A DNA stretch of 64,000 nt from Dipteris shenzhenensis (GCA_047967505.1 CM106539.1), one strand, 5' to 3'; positions 25,401-37,061 are shown, counted from the stretch's first letter. Numbers and translations: made by a program. The notes: generated by a model not told the origin, from the letters alone.

Positions 25401-27139
25401 CTGGGGCTACCAATAGCCCCCGGACCCTGCCGCTGGGGGCTTTGCCCCCAGACCCCCACCGAGGGCCTGCGCCCCCCGGACCCCCTACCGCTGGGGGGGC
25501 TATCGCCCCCCCGAACCCCCCCTTTGTGCAGACGGGTATCTACTCTTGGCTCCTAAGCCATCTCATAACCATCTGGTCTACTCTAAGACCCCTTCCAGTG
25601 TCTAAACTGGAGATCCCTCCCAATATCCGATACCCATCATGGCTTCTCCTCATATGGGGGCCTTACAACATTGGGTACACAGAATATTGGTGGGTTACAT
25701 GAGAGGTGGACATTTGAGCTAACTCTAACAGCATAGGTCATACCGTCGGGCCTGGGGCTACCGGTAGCCCCCGGACCCTGCCGCTGGGGGCTTTGCCCCC
25801 AGACCCCCACCGGGGGCCTGCGCCCCCCAGACCCCCTGCCGCTGGGGGGGCTATCGCCCCTCCGAACCCCCCCTTTGTGCAGACGGGTATCTACTCTTGG
25901 CTCCTAAGCCGTCTCATAACCATCTGGTCTACTCTAAGACCCCTTCCAGTGTCTAAACTGGGGACCCCTCCCAATATCCGATACCCATCATGGCTTCTCC
26001 TCATATGGGGGCCTTACAACATTGGGTACACAGAATATTGGTGGGTTACATGAGAGGTGGACATTTGAGCTAACTCTAACAGCATAGGTCATACCGTCGG
26101 GCCTGGGGCTACCGGTAGCCCCCGGACCCTCCCGCTGGGGGCTTTGCCCCTAGACCCCCACGGGGGGCCTGCGCCCCCCGGACCCCCTGCCGCTGGGGGG
26201 GCTATCGCCCCCCCGAACCCCCCCTTTGTGCAGACGGGTATCTACTCTTGGCTCCTAAGCCGTCTCATAACCATCTGGTCTACTCTAAGACCCCTTCCAG
26301 TGTCTAAACTGGGGATCCCTCCCAATATCCGATACCCATCATGGCTTCTCCTCATATGGGGGCCTTACAACATTGGGTACACAGAATATTGGTGGGTTAC
26401 ATGAGAGGTGGACATTTGAGCTAACTCTAACAGCATAGGTCATACCGTCGGGCCTGGGGCTACCGGTAGCCCCCGGACCCTGCCGCTGGGGGCTTTGCCC
26501 CGAGACCCCCAGCGGGGGCCTGCGCCCCCCGGACCCCCTGCTATCGGGGGGGCTATCGCCCCCCCGAACCCCCCCTTTGTGCAGACGGGTATCTACTCTT
26601 GGCTCCTAAGCCGTCTCATAACCATCTGGTCTACTCTAAGACCCCTTCCAGTGTCTAAACTGGGGATCCCTCCCAATATCCGATACCCATCATGGCTTCT
26701 CCTCATATGGGGGCCTTACAACATTGGGTACACAGAATATTGGTGGGTTACATGAGAGGTGGACATTTGAGCTAACTCTAACAGCATAGGTCATACCGTC
26801 GGGCCTGGGGCTACCGGTAGCCCCCGGACCCTGCCGCTGGGGGCTTTGCCCCGAGACCCCCAGCGGGGGCCTGCGCCCCCCGGACCCCCTGCTATCGGGG
26901 GGGCTATCGCCCCCCCGAACCCCCCCTTTGTGCAGACGGGTATCTACTCTTGGGTCCTAAGCCGTCTCATAACCATCTGGTCTACTCTAAGACCCCTTCC
27001 AGTGTCTAAACTGGGGATCCCTCCCAATATCCGATACCCATCATGGCTTCTCCTCATATGGGGGCCTTACAACATTGGGTACACAGAATATTGGTGGGTT
27101 ACATGAGAGGTGGACATTTGAGCTAACTCTAATAGCATA
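19415..27139 (+). repeat. Higher-order duplication, offset 4209 bp
   Basis: About ten monomers from 19415 recur from 23624. Shared private variants include GGTAGCCACCGG (19443/23652), the extra GTCAAACAGCATAGGTCAC junction (about 20110/24320) and CCAATAGCCCC (about 21203/25412). Monomers at 22931-23623 instead match 15598-16290, so this block was assembled from earlier array material. Scattered single-base differences postdate the duplication. Confidence 0.82.
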
Positions 27140-30100
27140 GGTCATACCGTCGGGCCTGGGGCTACCGGTAGCCCCCGGACCCTGCCGCTGGGGGCTTTGC
27201 CCCCAGACCCCCACCGAGGGCCTGCGCCCCCCGGACCCCCTGCCGCTGGGGGGGCTATCGCCCCCCCGAACCCCCCCTTTGTGCAGACGGGTATCTACTC
27301 TTGGCTCCTAAGCCGTCTCATAACCATCTGGTCTACTCTAAGACCCCTTCCAGTGTCTAAACTGGGGATCCCTCCCAATATCCGATACCCATCATGGCTT
27401 CTCCTCATATGGGGGCCTTACAACATTGGGTACACAGAATATTGGTGGGTTACATGAGAGGTGGACATTTGAGCTAACTCTAACAGCATAGGTCATACCG
27501 TCGGGCCTGGGGCTACCGGTAGCCCCCGGACCCTGCCGTTGGGGGCTTTGCCCCCAGACCCCCACCGGGGGCCTGCGCCCCCCGGACCCCCTGCCGCTGG
27601 GGGGGCTATCGCCCCCCCGAACCCCCCCTTTGTGCAGACGGGTATCTACTCTTGGCTCCTAAGCCGTCTCATAACCATCTGGTCTACTCTAAGACCCCTT
27701 CCAGTGTCTAAACTGGGGATCCCTCCCAATATCCGATACCCATCATGGCTTCTCCTCATATGGGGTCCTTACAACATTGGGTACACAGAATATTGGTGGG
27801 TTACATGAGAGGTGGACATTTGAGCTAACTCTAACAGCATAGGTCATACCGTCGGGCCTGGGGCTACCGGTAGCCCTCGGACCCTGCCGCTGGGGGCTTT
27901 GCCCCTAGACCCCCACCGGGGGCCTGCGCCCCCCGGACCCCTTGCTATCGGGGGGGCTATTGCCCCCCCGAACCCCCCCTTTGTGCAGACGGGTATCTAC
28001 TCTTGGCTCCTAAGCCGTCTCATAACCATCTGGTCTACTCTAAGATCCCTTCTAGTGTCTAAACTGGGGATCCCTCCCAATATCCGATACCCATCATGGC
28101 TTCTCCTCATATGGGGGCCTTACAACATTGGGTACACAGAATATTGGTGGGTTACATGAGAGGTGGACATTTGAGCTAACTCTAACAGCATAGGTCATAC
28201 CGTCGGGCCTGGGGCTACGGGTAGCCCCCGGACCCTGCCGCTGGGGGCTTTGCCCCCAGTGGGGGCCTGCGCCCCCCGGACCCCCTGCTATCGGGGGGGC
28301 TATCGCCCCCCCGAACCCCCCCTTTGTGCAGACGGGTATCTACTCTTGGCTCCTAAGCCGTCTCATAACCATCTGGTCTACTCTAAGACCCCTTCCAGTG
28401 TCTAAACTGGGGATCCCTCCCAATATCCGATACCCATCATGGCTTCTCCTCATATGGGGGCCTTACAACATTGGGTACACAGAATATTGGTGGGTTACAT
28501 GAGAGGTGGACATTTGAGCTAACTCTAACAGCATAGGTCATACCGTCGGGCCTGGGGCTACCGGTAGCCCCCGGACCCTGCCGCTGGGGGCTTTGCCCCG
28601 AGACCCCCAGCGGGGGCCTGCGCCCCCCGGACCCCCTGCTATCGGGGGGGCTATCGCCCCCCCGAACCCCCCCTTTGTGCAGACGGGTATCTACTCTTGG
28701 CTCCTAAGCCGTCTCATAACCATCTGGTCTACTCTAAGACCCCTTCCAGTGTCTAAACTGGGGATCCCTCCCAATATCCGATACCCATCATGGCTTCTCC
28801 TCATATGGGGGCCTTACAACATTGGGTACACAGAATATTGGTGGGTTACATGAGAGGTGGACATTTGAGCTAACTCTAACAGCATAGGTCATACCGTCGG
28901 GCCTGGGGCTACCGGTAGCCCCCGGACCCTGCCGCTGGGGGCTTTGCCCCGAGACCCCCAGCGGGGGCCTGCGCCCCCCAGACCCCCTGCTATTGGGGGG
29001 GCTATCGCCCCCCCGAACCCCCCCTTTGTGCAGACGGGTATCTACTCTTGGGTCCTAAGCCGTCTCATAACCATCTGGTCTACTCTAAGACCCCTTCCAG
29101 TGTCTAAACTGGGGATCCCTCCCAATATCCGATACCCATCATGGCTTCTCCTCATATGGGGGCCTTACAACATTGGGTACACAGAATATTGGTGGGTTAC
29201 ATGAGAGGTGGACATTTGAGCTAACTCTAACAGCATAGGTCATACCGTCGGGCCTGGGGCTACCGGTAGCCCCCGGACCCTGCCGCTGGGGGCTTTGCCC
29301 CGAGACCCCCAGCGGGGGCCTGCGCCCCCCGGACCCCCTGCTATCGGGGGGGCTATCGCCCCCCCGAACCCCCCCTTTGTGCAGACGGGTATCTACTCTT
29401 GGCTCCTAAGCCGTCTCATAACCATCTGGTCTACTCTAAGACCCCTTCCAGTGTCTAAACTGGGGATCCGTCCCAATATCCGATACCCATCATGGCTTCT
29501 CCTCATATGGGGGCCTTACAACATTGGGTACACAGAATATTGGTGGGTTACATGAGAGGTGGACATTTGAGCTAACTCTAACAGCATAGGTCATACCGTC
29601 GGGCCTGGGGCTACCGGTAGCCCCCGGACCCTGCCGCTGGGGGCTTTGCCCCCAGACCCCCACCGGGGGCCTGCGCCCCCCGGACCCCCTGCTATCGGGG
29701 GGGCTATCGCCCCCCCGAACCCCCCCTTTGTGCAGACGGGTATCTACTCTTGGCTCCTAAGCCGTCTCATAACCATCTGGTCTACTCTAAGACCCCTTCC
29801 AGTGTCTAAACTGGGGATCCCTCCCAATATCCGATACCCATCATGGCTTCTCCTCATATGGGGGCCTTACAACATTGGGTACACAGAATATTGGTGGGTT
29901 ACATGAGAGGTGGACATTTGAGCTAACTCTAACAGCATAGGTCATACCGTCGGGCCTGGGGCTACCGGTAGCCCCCGGACCCTGCCGCTGGGGGCTTTGC
30001 CCCCAGACCCCCACCGGGGGCCTGCGCCCCCCGGACCCCCTGCCGCTGGGGGGGCTATCGCCCCCCCGAACCCTCCCTTTGTGCAGACGGGTATCTACTC

Positions 30101-31590
30101 TTGGCTCCTAAGCCGTCTCATAACCATCTGGTCTACTCTAAGACCCCTTCCAGTGTCTAAACTGGGGATCCCTCCCAATATCCGATACCCATCATGGCTT
30201 CTCCTCATATGGGGTCCTTACAACATTGGGTACACAGAATATTGGTGGGTTACATGAGAGGTGGACATTTGAGCTAACTCTAACAGCATAGGTCATACCA
30301 TCGGGCCTGGGGCTACCGGTAGCCCTCGGACCCTGCCGCTGGGGGCTTTGCCCCCAGACCCCCACCGGGGGCCTGCGCCCCCCGGACCCCTTGCTATCGG
30401 GGGGGCTATCGCCCCCCCGAACCCCCCCTTTGTGCAGACGGGTATCTACTCTTGGCTCCTAAGCCGTCTCATAACCATCTGGTCTACTCTAAGACCCCTT
30501 CCAGTGTCTAAACTGGGGATCCCTCCCAATATCCGATACCCATCATGGCTTCTCCTCATATGGGGGCCTTACAACATTGGGTACACAGAATATTGGTGGG
30601 TTACATGAGAGGTGGACATTTGAGCTAACTCTAACAGCATAGGTCATACCGTCGGGCCTGGGGCCACCGGTAGCCCCCGGACCTTGCCGCTGGGGGCTTT
30701 GCCCCCAGTGGGGGCCTGCGCCCCCCGGACCCCCTGCTATCGGGGGGGCTATCGCCCCCCCGAACCCCCCCTTTGTGCAGACGGGTATCTACTCTTGGCT
30801 CCTAAGCCGTCTCATAACCATCTGGTCTACTTTAAGACCCCTTCCAGTGTGTAAACTGGGGATCCCTCCCAATATCCGATACCCATCATGGCTTCTCCTC
30901 ATATGGGGGCCTTACAACATTGGGTACACAGAATATTGGTGGGTTACATGAGAGGTGGACATTTGAGCTAACTCTAACAGCATAGGTCATACCGTCGGGC
31001 CTGGGGCTACCGGTAGCCCCCGGACCCTGCCGCTGGGGGCTTTGCCCCCAGACCCCCACTGGGGGCCTGCGCCCCCCGGACCCCCTGCTATCGGGGGGGC
31101 TATCGCCCCCCCGAACCCCCCCTTTGTGCAGACGGGTATCTACTCTTGGCTCCTAAGCCGTCTCATAACCATCTGGTCTACTCTAAGACCCCTTCCAGTG
31201 TCTAAACTGGGGATCCCTCCCAATATCCGATACCCATCATGGCTTCTCCTCATATGGGGGCCTTACAACATTGGGTACACAGAATATTGGTGGGTTACAT
31301 GAGAGGTGGACATTTGAGCTAACTCTAACAGCATAGGTCATACCGTCGGGCCTGGGGCTACCGATAGCCCCCGAACCCCCCCTTTTTGCAGACGGGTATC
31401 TACTCTTGGCTCCTAAGCCGTCTCATAACCATCTGGTCTACTCTAAGACCCCTTCCAGTGTCTAAACTAGGGATCCCTCCCAATATCTGATACCCATCAT
31501 GGCTTCTCCTCATATGGGGGCCTTACAACATTGGGTACACAGAATATTGGTGGGTTACATGAGAGGTGGACATTTGAGCTAACTCTAACA

Positions 31591-31816
31591 TTTCTATGAG
31601 CTCTCTAATTGGAGAAGCGAGTAAAGAGTTGCTTACTTCAGTTTAGAAATTAGAAAGGGAAGTAATGGAAGAAATGTGCATGGTAGTGAAGATGAAGATC
31701 TAGAAGGTGTGATCATCCATATTGATGAAGAGAGAGCTCGAAAGCTACCTTGGCTATGGCAAAGATGGGCTAACATATTCGATGCAACAATCCATTGGCC
31801 ACAGCTTATATAAATC
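31591..31816. repeat. P repeat, copy 1
   Basis: This ~226-bp unit (TTTCTATGAGCTCTCTAATTGG onward in short) is followed immediately by a second diverged copy. It includes a coding-like stretch (LEGVIIHIDEERARKLPWLW) and ends in CTTATATAAATCTTG. Its left edge abuts the satellite insertion. The unit function is unknown; similarity to 32189-32485 suggests a fragment of a duplicated gene. Confidence 0.7.
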
Positions 31817-32485
31817 TTGCTATGAGATCTCTAATTGGAGAAGCAAGTAAAGAGTTGCTTACTTATGTAGAAAGGAAGTAATGGCAGAAATGTGCATGGT
31901 AGTGAAGACCATGGATGATTTTTTCCTATTAGTTTCATTAAGAAGTGAAACTTTTGTATTGGTGTAGAAAGTTTGTATGCATTGATAAAAATAAAGGTTC
32001 GAAAAATTCGCCAAGATTTGAAACTTTTATGAGAAAAAATTTAAAGTTTTGCTAGGATTTATAACTTTTTATTCAAAATTCAAAATAAAATACATTAAAT
32101 TGTAATATGTTCTACAAATACTGTGAAACTATAAAAATCAGATCGATAAACTTCCGCCAAGATTTAATATTAATATATAAGTATAGCTTTGATAAAAACA
32201 TTCCTGGTGAAGACGAAGCTAGAAGGTGAGATCATCCATGTTGATGAAAAGATACCTGGAAAGCTACATTGGCTATGGAAAAGATGGGGCTACCTTGGCT
32301 ATGGGGAAGCTTTTGACGTTGATGAGCATGAAGGCCAGTCCAATACACTGGCCTTCAGTTTCCACAATTTTTGCTATGAGATATACCATCGTAGCAGCGG
32401 AGCTCCATCTCTAATACACTCAATATCTACCTTTGTTTATAAATCTTGGAATCGAGCTTGTTGGGAATGTTGCATGCAACAATAA
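31817..32485 (+). repeat. P repeat, copy 2, with nested element and a coding-like remnant
   Basis: The second P copy starts at CTATGAGATCTCTAATTGG and is interrupted at 31910-32205 by the 9-bp-TSD element. After the interruption the unit resumes at GACGAAGCTAGAAGG and extends into an open frame to 32485. That frame contains LEGEIIHVDEKIPGKLHWLW, matching the peptide of copy 1, then WKRWGYLGYGEAFDVDEHEG. I do not recognise this protein. It may be a pseudogene exon. Confidence 0.55.
31910..32205. mobile_element. Non-autonomous element with 9-bp TSD, copy 2
   Basis: A 296-bp relative of 11275-11571, diverged by many substitutions and small indels. Flanks are AGTGAAGAC (31901-31909) and GGTGAAGAC (32206-32214), 8 of 9 identical. 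The adjacent P copy 1 shows the empty site at about 31685-31700 (GTAGTGAAGATGAAGATCTAGAAGG split across the insertion), which confirms the boundaries. Confidence 0.75.
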
Positions 32486-33547
32486 GAAGAAGATGATTCA
32501 TGAGGCTATTCATACATCAAACCATCCAACCTATATGTGCTCAATGCACATGATTGAACTAAATATCACATGATAAGGAACAACATAATTCTCACATGCC
32601 TAGACAAAGTACAATCGAATTGGGTCATTGCATCAGGGAGACGATGATATAATCATTGCATTAGGGAGACAATGATAAACTCCCCCCACTTCATACAAAT
32701 TATTGCCCCCCCTCCCCCCTTTATGCTTAAATATTTTGCCATCATATACCAGTCCCCTCTCCCCCCTCCCCAAACTAATTAATTACTTATATCGTTTTTT
32801 GAATGTTAGGGGCACCTATTGAGTTACACCTCATTGCCACCTTCTATCCCCATTATGTAGTTATCAAAACCAAGGACTTCCAAAGCGAATAACATCGGTG
32901 GCAAGGTCTGATCGAAGGAGTGCTCACTTATTAAATCCCCAATGTAATTATAGAAACATGCAACAAGCAAAACAAACATAGAATGGTTGCAAGATGAGGC
33001 AACGTAGTCTAAATAACATCTTTTAATAAATTATGGAATGAAACATACACACACTCCAAAAACTCGACCAATACTTTATATATCACACTTAAATGTCGCT
33101 CGCAAAAGAAAAAAGCATCCAATAGTTTCATTATCTATCACAAGTTGTGTGATAGGCATTAATATTCAAGAAAATAGGGATCCTCAATAGTATCCTTTTC
33201 CAAAGACAACATTCTGCAATGATTGATAGCTTAATCCACTAATTCATGGACTTCTCATGGACTTTCATACAAATATTGTATTTTAAACAATACGCATAGA
33301 GTCTATAATTAGAGTAAACATGAATAAATTTGTTAATGTATCACCAGACCCGAGACTTAATAGCATGAACTTTCTAAACTAGACACCTACATTAGGGGAG
33401 AAATGGGGTCTCAAAAGGGCCTCCAATTAGTGCTTCCTAATTTCAAGGGATTAGAGAGTGATTTGAGGTGTACCAATGAGAGTGCTAGAAGGTGTGGGGA
33501 AATGGTATGTTGAGGTGGAGGGTGGACAAGCGTGAAGAGAGCCCCTA
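32486..33547. other. No recognisable gene
   Basis: AT-rich spacer. A short near-duplication (GCATCAGGGAGACGATGATA and GCATTAGGGAGACAATGATA) lies at 32627-32675, and C-rich patches occur at about 32685-32775. Nothing coding is supported. Confidence 0.4.
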
Positions 33548-33824
33548 TTGGTTGCTCTTCTTACAATAGGGACCACCCAAACCATCCCCCCCACTCTTAG
33601 CCCATGTTTGACCCTCCTACCAGGTGCACCTCCCCAAAACTGCCTTCAATGGGATGGTAGGGACCTTCTAGCAAATTCTCCTTCTCCCCTCCCTCTTTCT
33701 AGGGCCTCTGTCCCCACTGTTCTGGTCGAGCTTGCTAAATCACTCCATTTGAACCAAATCCCATGCATTTTTCCTCTTCCTCCTCTTTCTTTGCTCCCTC
33801 CTGCTCTGTCTTGCTTGCTGCAGC

Positions 33825-34115
33825 TCCTCTCTCTCTATCTCTCTCCCTCCTCTCCCTCTCCTATGCCTCTATTAAAGCTGCTCTGTCCCTCTCCTGTGCC
33901 TATGTTGGAGCTGCTCTGTCCCTCTCCTTCTCCCTCTCCTATGCCTTTGTTGCTACTACTCTGTCCCTCTCCTTCTCTCACTTTTGTGACTCTATTGGAG
34001 CTTCTCTATCCCTCTCCTTCTCCCTCTCCCTCCCCTCTCCTATGCCTCTATTGTTGCTACTCTATCCCTCTCCTTCTCCATCTTTTGTGCCTCTGTTGGA
34101 GCTGCATTGCCCTGT
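33825..34115 (+). repeat. CT-rich minisatellite, about 45-60-bp units
   Basis: About six degenerate units combine TATGCCTCTATTGGAGCTGC-like segments with runs of CTCTGTCCCTCTCCTTCTCC. The tract keeps a long open frame (33548-34234, 228 codons) because TC-rich DNA lacks stops. The Ser/Leu/Pro composition and absence of any domain argue against a real protein. Confidence 0.65.
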
Positions 34116-34127
34116 GTAGCTCTGCAA

Positions 34128-35321
34128 GCATGGTGAGGAGCAAGCCTACAAGACCATGCAATTTTGTGACCTCTTGTGTCTTCCAAAACACCAAAAATGC
34201 ATTGGATGAGTGGACCCTTGCACCCACAGCTTAAATGACTGGATAGTGATGAAAGGATCGGCCAAAGGTCCACATAAGCTTTCCAAGAGCAAGAGAGGTG
34301 AAATCTTGCATGAGTGGAATGGGCACATCTTGAAGTTCAAGTTTGGGAAGAAAGGATGACTCGCAAAAGTGCAACATGTTTACACGGGAAAAGATATGCG
34401 GCTTCCTCCATCATTCAATCAATCTAGGATACCATCACACTGTGAGCCTTTCTATCTATGTATCTTTTTCACTGTAAGTGTAATAAGTCCATTTGGAAAT
34501 TTTATGTTCGGTTTTTAAGATCTCTTATTCATGGTGGCAAATGTTTTCCCTTTGGACTTCAAGGAGTGGGAACTAGTTGAATCATTCATAGGCAAGTTCA
34601 CTGTGATTCATGAAGATTTAGGTAAGCAAATGCATGGGGGGGAGAAGTGGGCCTCCTTGTGAATGAAGAATGTGTATTGGTATAATGCAACATACATCAC
34701 TCCAACGACATCATCAAGCTATGGCCGTCTGCAAACCATTGCACCACCACAACTTCAAGACATGGATGGCAGCAATGTGGACTCGAGGACATTGCAATCG
34801 TACAAAAATAAGATTGCAAAGGATGTGGGCATGGCCATGAAGTTTACATTTGGATCCAAATGGGCGAGGTTATCTTGGTTTATGCCTCTGCACATTTTTG
34901 CTTCTTTGTTTCATAATATACATATGCATAGAACAAAAACTATGTGGTCCTGCAAGCGTGTCTACAGATGAAAATGCTTTTGAAGATTTACTTGGGATGA
35001 ATTGGGAAACCAGGTCAAGCAACCAAAAGGGTGACAGTGTTTCAACATCACGCATGTAAAGACAATGTGGTTATTAGATACCATTTGTCATGCCAAATGT
35101 TGCATTTAGCTTTTCAGTACAAGCGTTGGAAGAAAACAAATGGCCGGTGGCTTCCGCTAGACTCTAATGATGAAGACAATAGGGGGGTAAGTTTGTCTAT
35201 TGATGTTGAAGAGGGAGATGTCAAGAATGTGTATGTCACATTGCAATGGACTCTAAGGGATGTGCAAGAACACCTATTGGTCATGGAGGACAGCATGTCA
35301 GAGTCCTTGTATTTACCTTAA
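34128..35321 (+). other. Coding-like remnants of an unrecognised gene
   Basis: Successive plus-strand segments look like broken coding sequence: DWIVMKGSAKGPHKLSKSK (about 34223-34280), NVYWYNATYITPTTSSSYGR (34669-34730), AKDVGMAMKFTFGSKWARLS (about 34815-34875) and KRWKKTNGRWLPLDSNDEDN (about 35125-35185). Frames shift between segments and several stops intervene. I recognise no family. It could be a decayed gene or a degenerate transposase. Confidence 0.35.
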
Positions 35322-35585
35322 ATGGTGGTAAGATCAATTGCCATGTGGAGAAGTGCATGCATAGTGCCAATTTCATTCCTCCTAGAACTTTGAAGATTGC
35401 TAACAATGTCTTTGACTAGCGCAGCATTTAATTTTTTGTCTATCAAATCCTAGTTATTGCTTCAAAAGATAATGGACAATTAAATTAAAATGTTATTTCT
35501 TTTAATGTTTTCTCCTTTCAGTTCATGGTAAAATTTTTTCAAAAAAATTGGGGATTTTATGATTAGTTTTAATTTTTAGGGTTTT

Positions 35586-35597
35586 GATATATATTAA
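35586..35597 (+). promoter_or_regulatory. Candidate TATA box of the 35701 gene
   Basis: TTGATATATATT lies about 105-115 bp upstream of an ATG (35701) that opens a coding-like frame. The spacing suits a plant promoter with a short 5' leader. Sequence context only. Confidence 0.35.
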
Positions 35598-35700
35598 GGG
35601 GTAAGAGCCCTTTTTACATCACATTCTCACTTTCACGTTTAGAGAGCCATAGAAACTCCCATCCTCAAAAGTTACTCCCTCCATCAGCTGCTATTTGCCA

Positions 35701-36825
35701 TGGATTCAGCTAGAATTGCGTTCCATGACTTCATCTCACGAACTGCATTTGCAGATCATGAGGAAGAGCTATTTTTAGTGTTTGATAGTGTTTGATAGGA
35801 CTTTAGATGTCCTAGGCACATATATGCAAGCCAAGGAGAGCCAAGGATGACTTCTTAGATCTCATCCTTTACATGCAAGATAATTTCTCAAATTTTGCTT
35901 ATACACTTGACCACTCTTCAAAGAGATGAGTTCCCATAGATTACATGAAGTATCTGTTCCTAGAGGAACCCAAGTTTGTAAAGTGCTTGGCACGCTTTTG
36001 TGACAACCTTATAGAGGAAGGGTTTAGGATGGTCGAAGTTAAAGACATCCTAGATGTGGGTATCACAGGAAATATAGGCACCAAATTCCTTTCATGGGAG
36101 ATGACATTCATCTTCCTTCTCCAAGAAGGAAATTTAGAGGAAGAAGCCTCATCGTCTAGCACCCCCTCTAGTAGAACTATTGATCTGCTCTCTCCGCAGA
36201 CTAGACTTGGACATGTCAATGGAAGAGAGTCTTGATGATGTAGCAAAGGATATGGAAGTAGCTCAAGCATTGAGCCTACTTCAAGAGCCCCCAGTAGAGC
36301 AAGAATCTACATCGGAGACCGCTGACCTAGAATCAGAATTATGGTCCTTGTCCCCCCTCATCATTGATGGAGAAGAGTACGTATTCTTCCATGACATAGA
36401 GGTTCTTTTAGGACTACGAGAGGATGAGGCACTCAGAGTCCTATCGGGGTTCGATGTTGACACAAGTGTCAAAGATCCCGTGGTTTTAGGTTCCAACTAC
36501 CAGACAATGGAAGAGTTTCTCTTGATGACACTGGTTTCAATGAGGGATGCAGACATGTCTGTATATGATGCACATCCCTCTCATGCAGAAGCTTCCACCT
36601 CCAGTCAGGAGAAATCATCCACCTCCCAAATGGAACATCGCACAGTCCTAGTTCCATCAACATTGCAAATGAGGAAGGGATAGAAGCCAATGATGCTGTA
36701 GTGGTAAGTTTGAACAATATTTTTTATTTTGATGTTCTTTCGGTATAATTTGTTTTGTCACTCTTCTAATGTTTGTTGAATTGTTGCAGGATGCATTTGA
36801 GCTTGACGAATTCTCATCTCGATGA
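35701..36825 (+). pseudogene. Unrecognised gene, broken by microduplications, one likely intron
   Basis: The frame opens MDSARIAFHDFISRTAFADH. It breaks at a perfect 10-bp tandem duplication (TAGTGTTTGA twice, 35776-35795) and again at a 10-bp-period duplication (AGCCAAGGA, 35829-35847). Ignoring one unit of each links the frame to LDLILYMQDNFSNFAYTLDH and then, past a TGA at about 35929, to MKYLFLEEPKFVKCLARFCD (35945 onward). One-base shifts near 36190 and 36625 continue it through an acidic, Ser-rich region. A canonical intron GTAAGT...TTGCAG fits at 36704-36789, joining in frame to DAFELDEFSSR and a stop at 36825. The family is unknown. The many consistent reconnections suggest one real ancestral gene of roughly 330 codons. 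Confidence 0.5.
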
Positions 36826-37034
36826 CGTAATGTTTGCAGTGCCTTTGGGCGAATACTAAGAACGCAATAGGTACATGTAAAAAAATGAGCAAGTATTGCA
36901 ATCCAGATTGCCAATATCCCTCCTTGACAATAGGTTGTTGCATGGTGGCTGGAATAGGACCTCGCAGAAGACTGTTGTTATCATGCATCTTACCCTCCTG
37001 CCACATGTCCTCTTGTGACTGCTCCATCGCCTCC
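36826..37034 (-). pseudogene. Probable 3' end of Gypsy pol, separated by the 18.9-kb insertion
   Basis: On the minus strand this flank reads EAMEQSQEDMWQEGKMHDNN from its junction with the terminal inverted repeat. Removing the large element and one CTCC connects it in frame to the Gypsy integrase C-terminus at 55921, through SWVEVE. The hydrophobic stretch further left is probably non-coding. No LTR matching 61503 onward is seen to the left, so the element's 3' LTR is missing or unrecognised. Confidence 0.5.
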
Positions 37035-37061
37035 AACACACTATTCAAAATTTTTGGACTT
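37035..37061 (+). repeat. Left terminal inverted repeat of the 18.9-kb element
   Basis: 27 bp, starting AACACACTATTC and ending TTTTTGGACTT, identical to the reverse complement of 55890-55916. A further inverted copy of about 19 bp lies at 37098-37116, so the terminus can also fold into a local hairpin. Confidence 0.85.

Larger units (their letters stand above)
12122..31590 (+). mobile_element. LTR-like insertion expanded into a 19.5-kb satellite array
   Basis: The whole tandem array is bounded as one LTR-type insertion. It begins TGTAAGAAAATAG, ends CTAACTCTAACA (TGT...ACA), and is flanked by the 5-bp direct repeat TTTCT (12117-12121 and 31591-31595). The neighbouring host repeat at 31779-31870 shows the uninterrupted sequence. 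Neither a primer-binding site, polypurine tract nor pol is seen, and the left-end sequence does not recur at the right end. The best reading is therefore a single LTR (solo LTR or LTR-only element) whose two halves were amplified: unit A twice, unit B 54 times. Unit A contains a TATA-like CTTATATAG near 12350, in keeping with an LTR promoter on the plus strand. The mechanism is inferred; the boundaries are seen. Confidence 0.8.
12817..31590 (+). repeat. Unit B satellite array, 54 monomers of about 351 bp
   Basis: Monomers start at GGTCATACCGTCGGG about every 351 bp, from 12817 to the last at 31336. Each has a GC-rich left third with stacked hairpins and a more balanced right part ending GAGCTAACTCTAACAGCATA. 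Variants lack 9-25 bp of the GC-rich part (for example those at 13166, 15598, 16291, 19415), and the final monomer lacks about 90 bp of it. One junction (20110-20125) carries an extra partial GCATAGGTCA copy. Monomers are nearly identical, so homogenisation is recent. An 86-codon frame recurs in most monomers but begins at TTG, not ATG, and I do not call it a gene. Confidence 0.95.

Noticed and set aside
12874-31302. 86-codon open frame repeated in most unit B monomers
   Set aside because: It starts at TTG, not ATG, is Pro/Gly-rich only because of the GC-rich hairpins, and recurs because the DNA is a tandem repeat. Length variants change its N-terminus freely. I see no sign of protein selection.
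12122-31590. CRISPR-like array
   Set aside because: Repeats are about 351 bp without unique spacers, in eukaryotic DNA; this is a satellite.
33548-34234. 228-codon Leu/Ser/Pro-rich frame
   Set aside because: It is the translation of a CT-rich minisatellite, with an equally long frame in a second phase (33763-34119).
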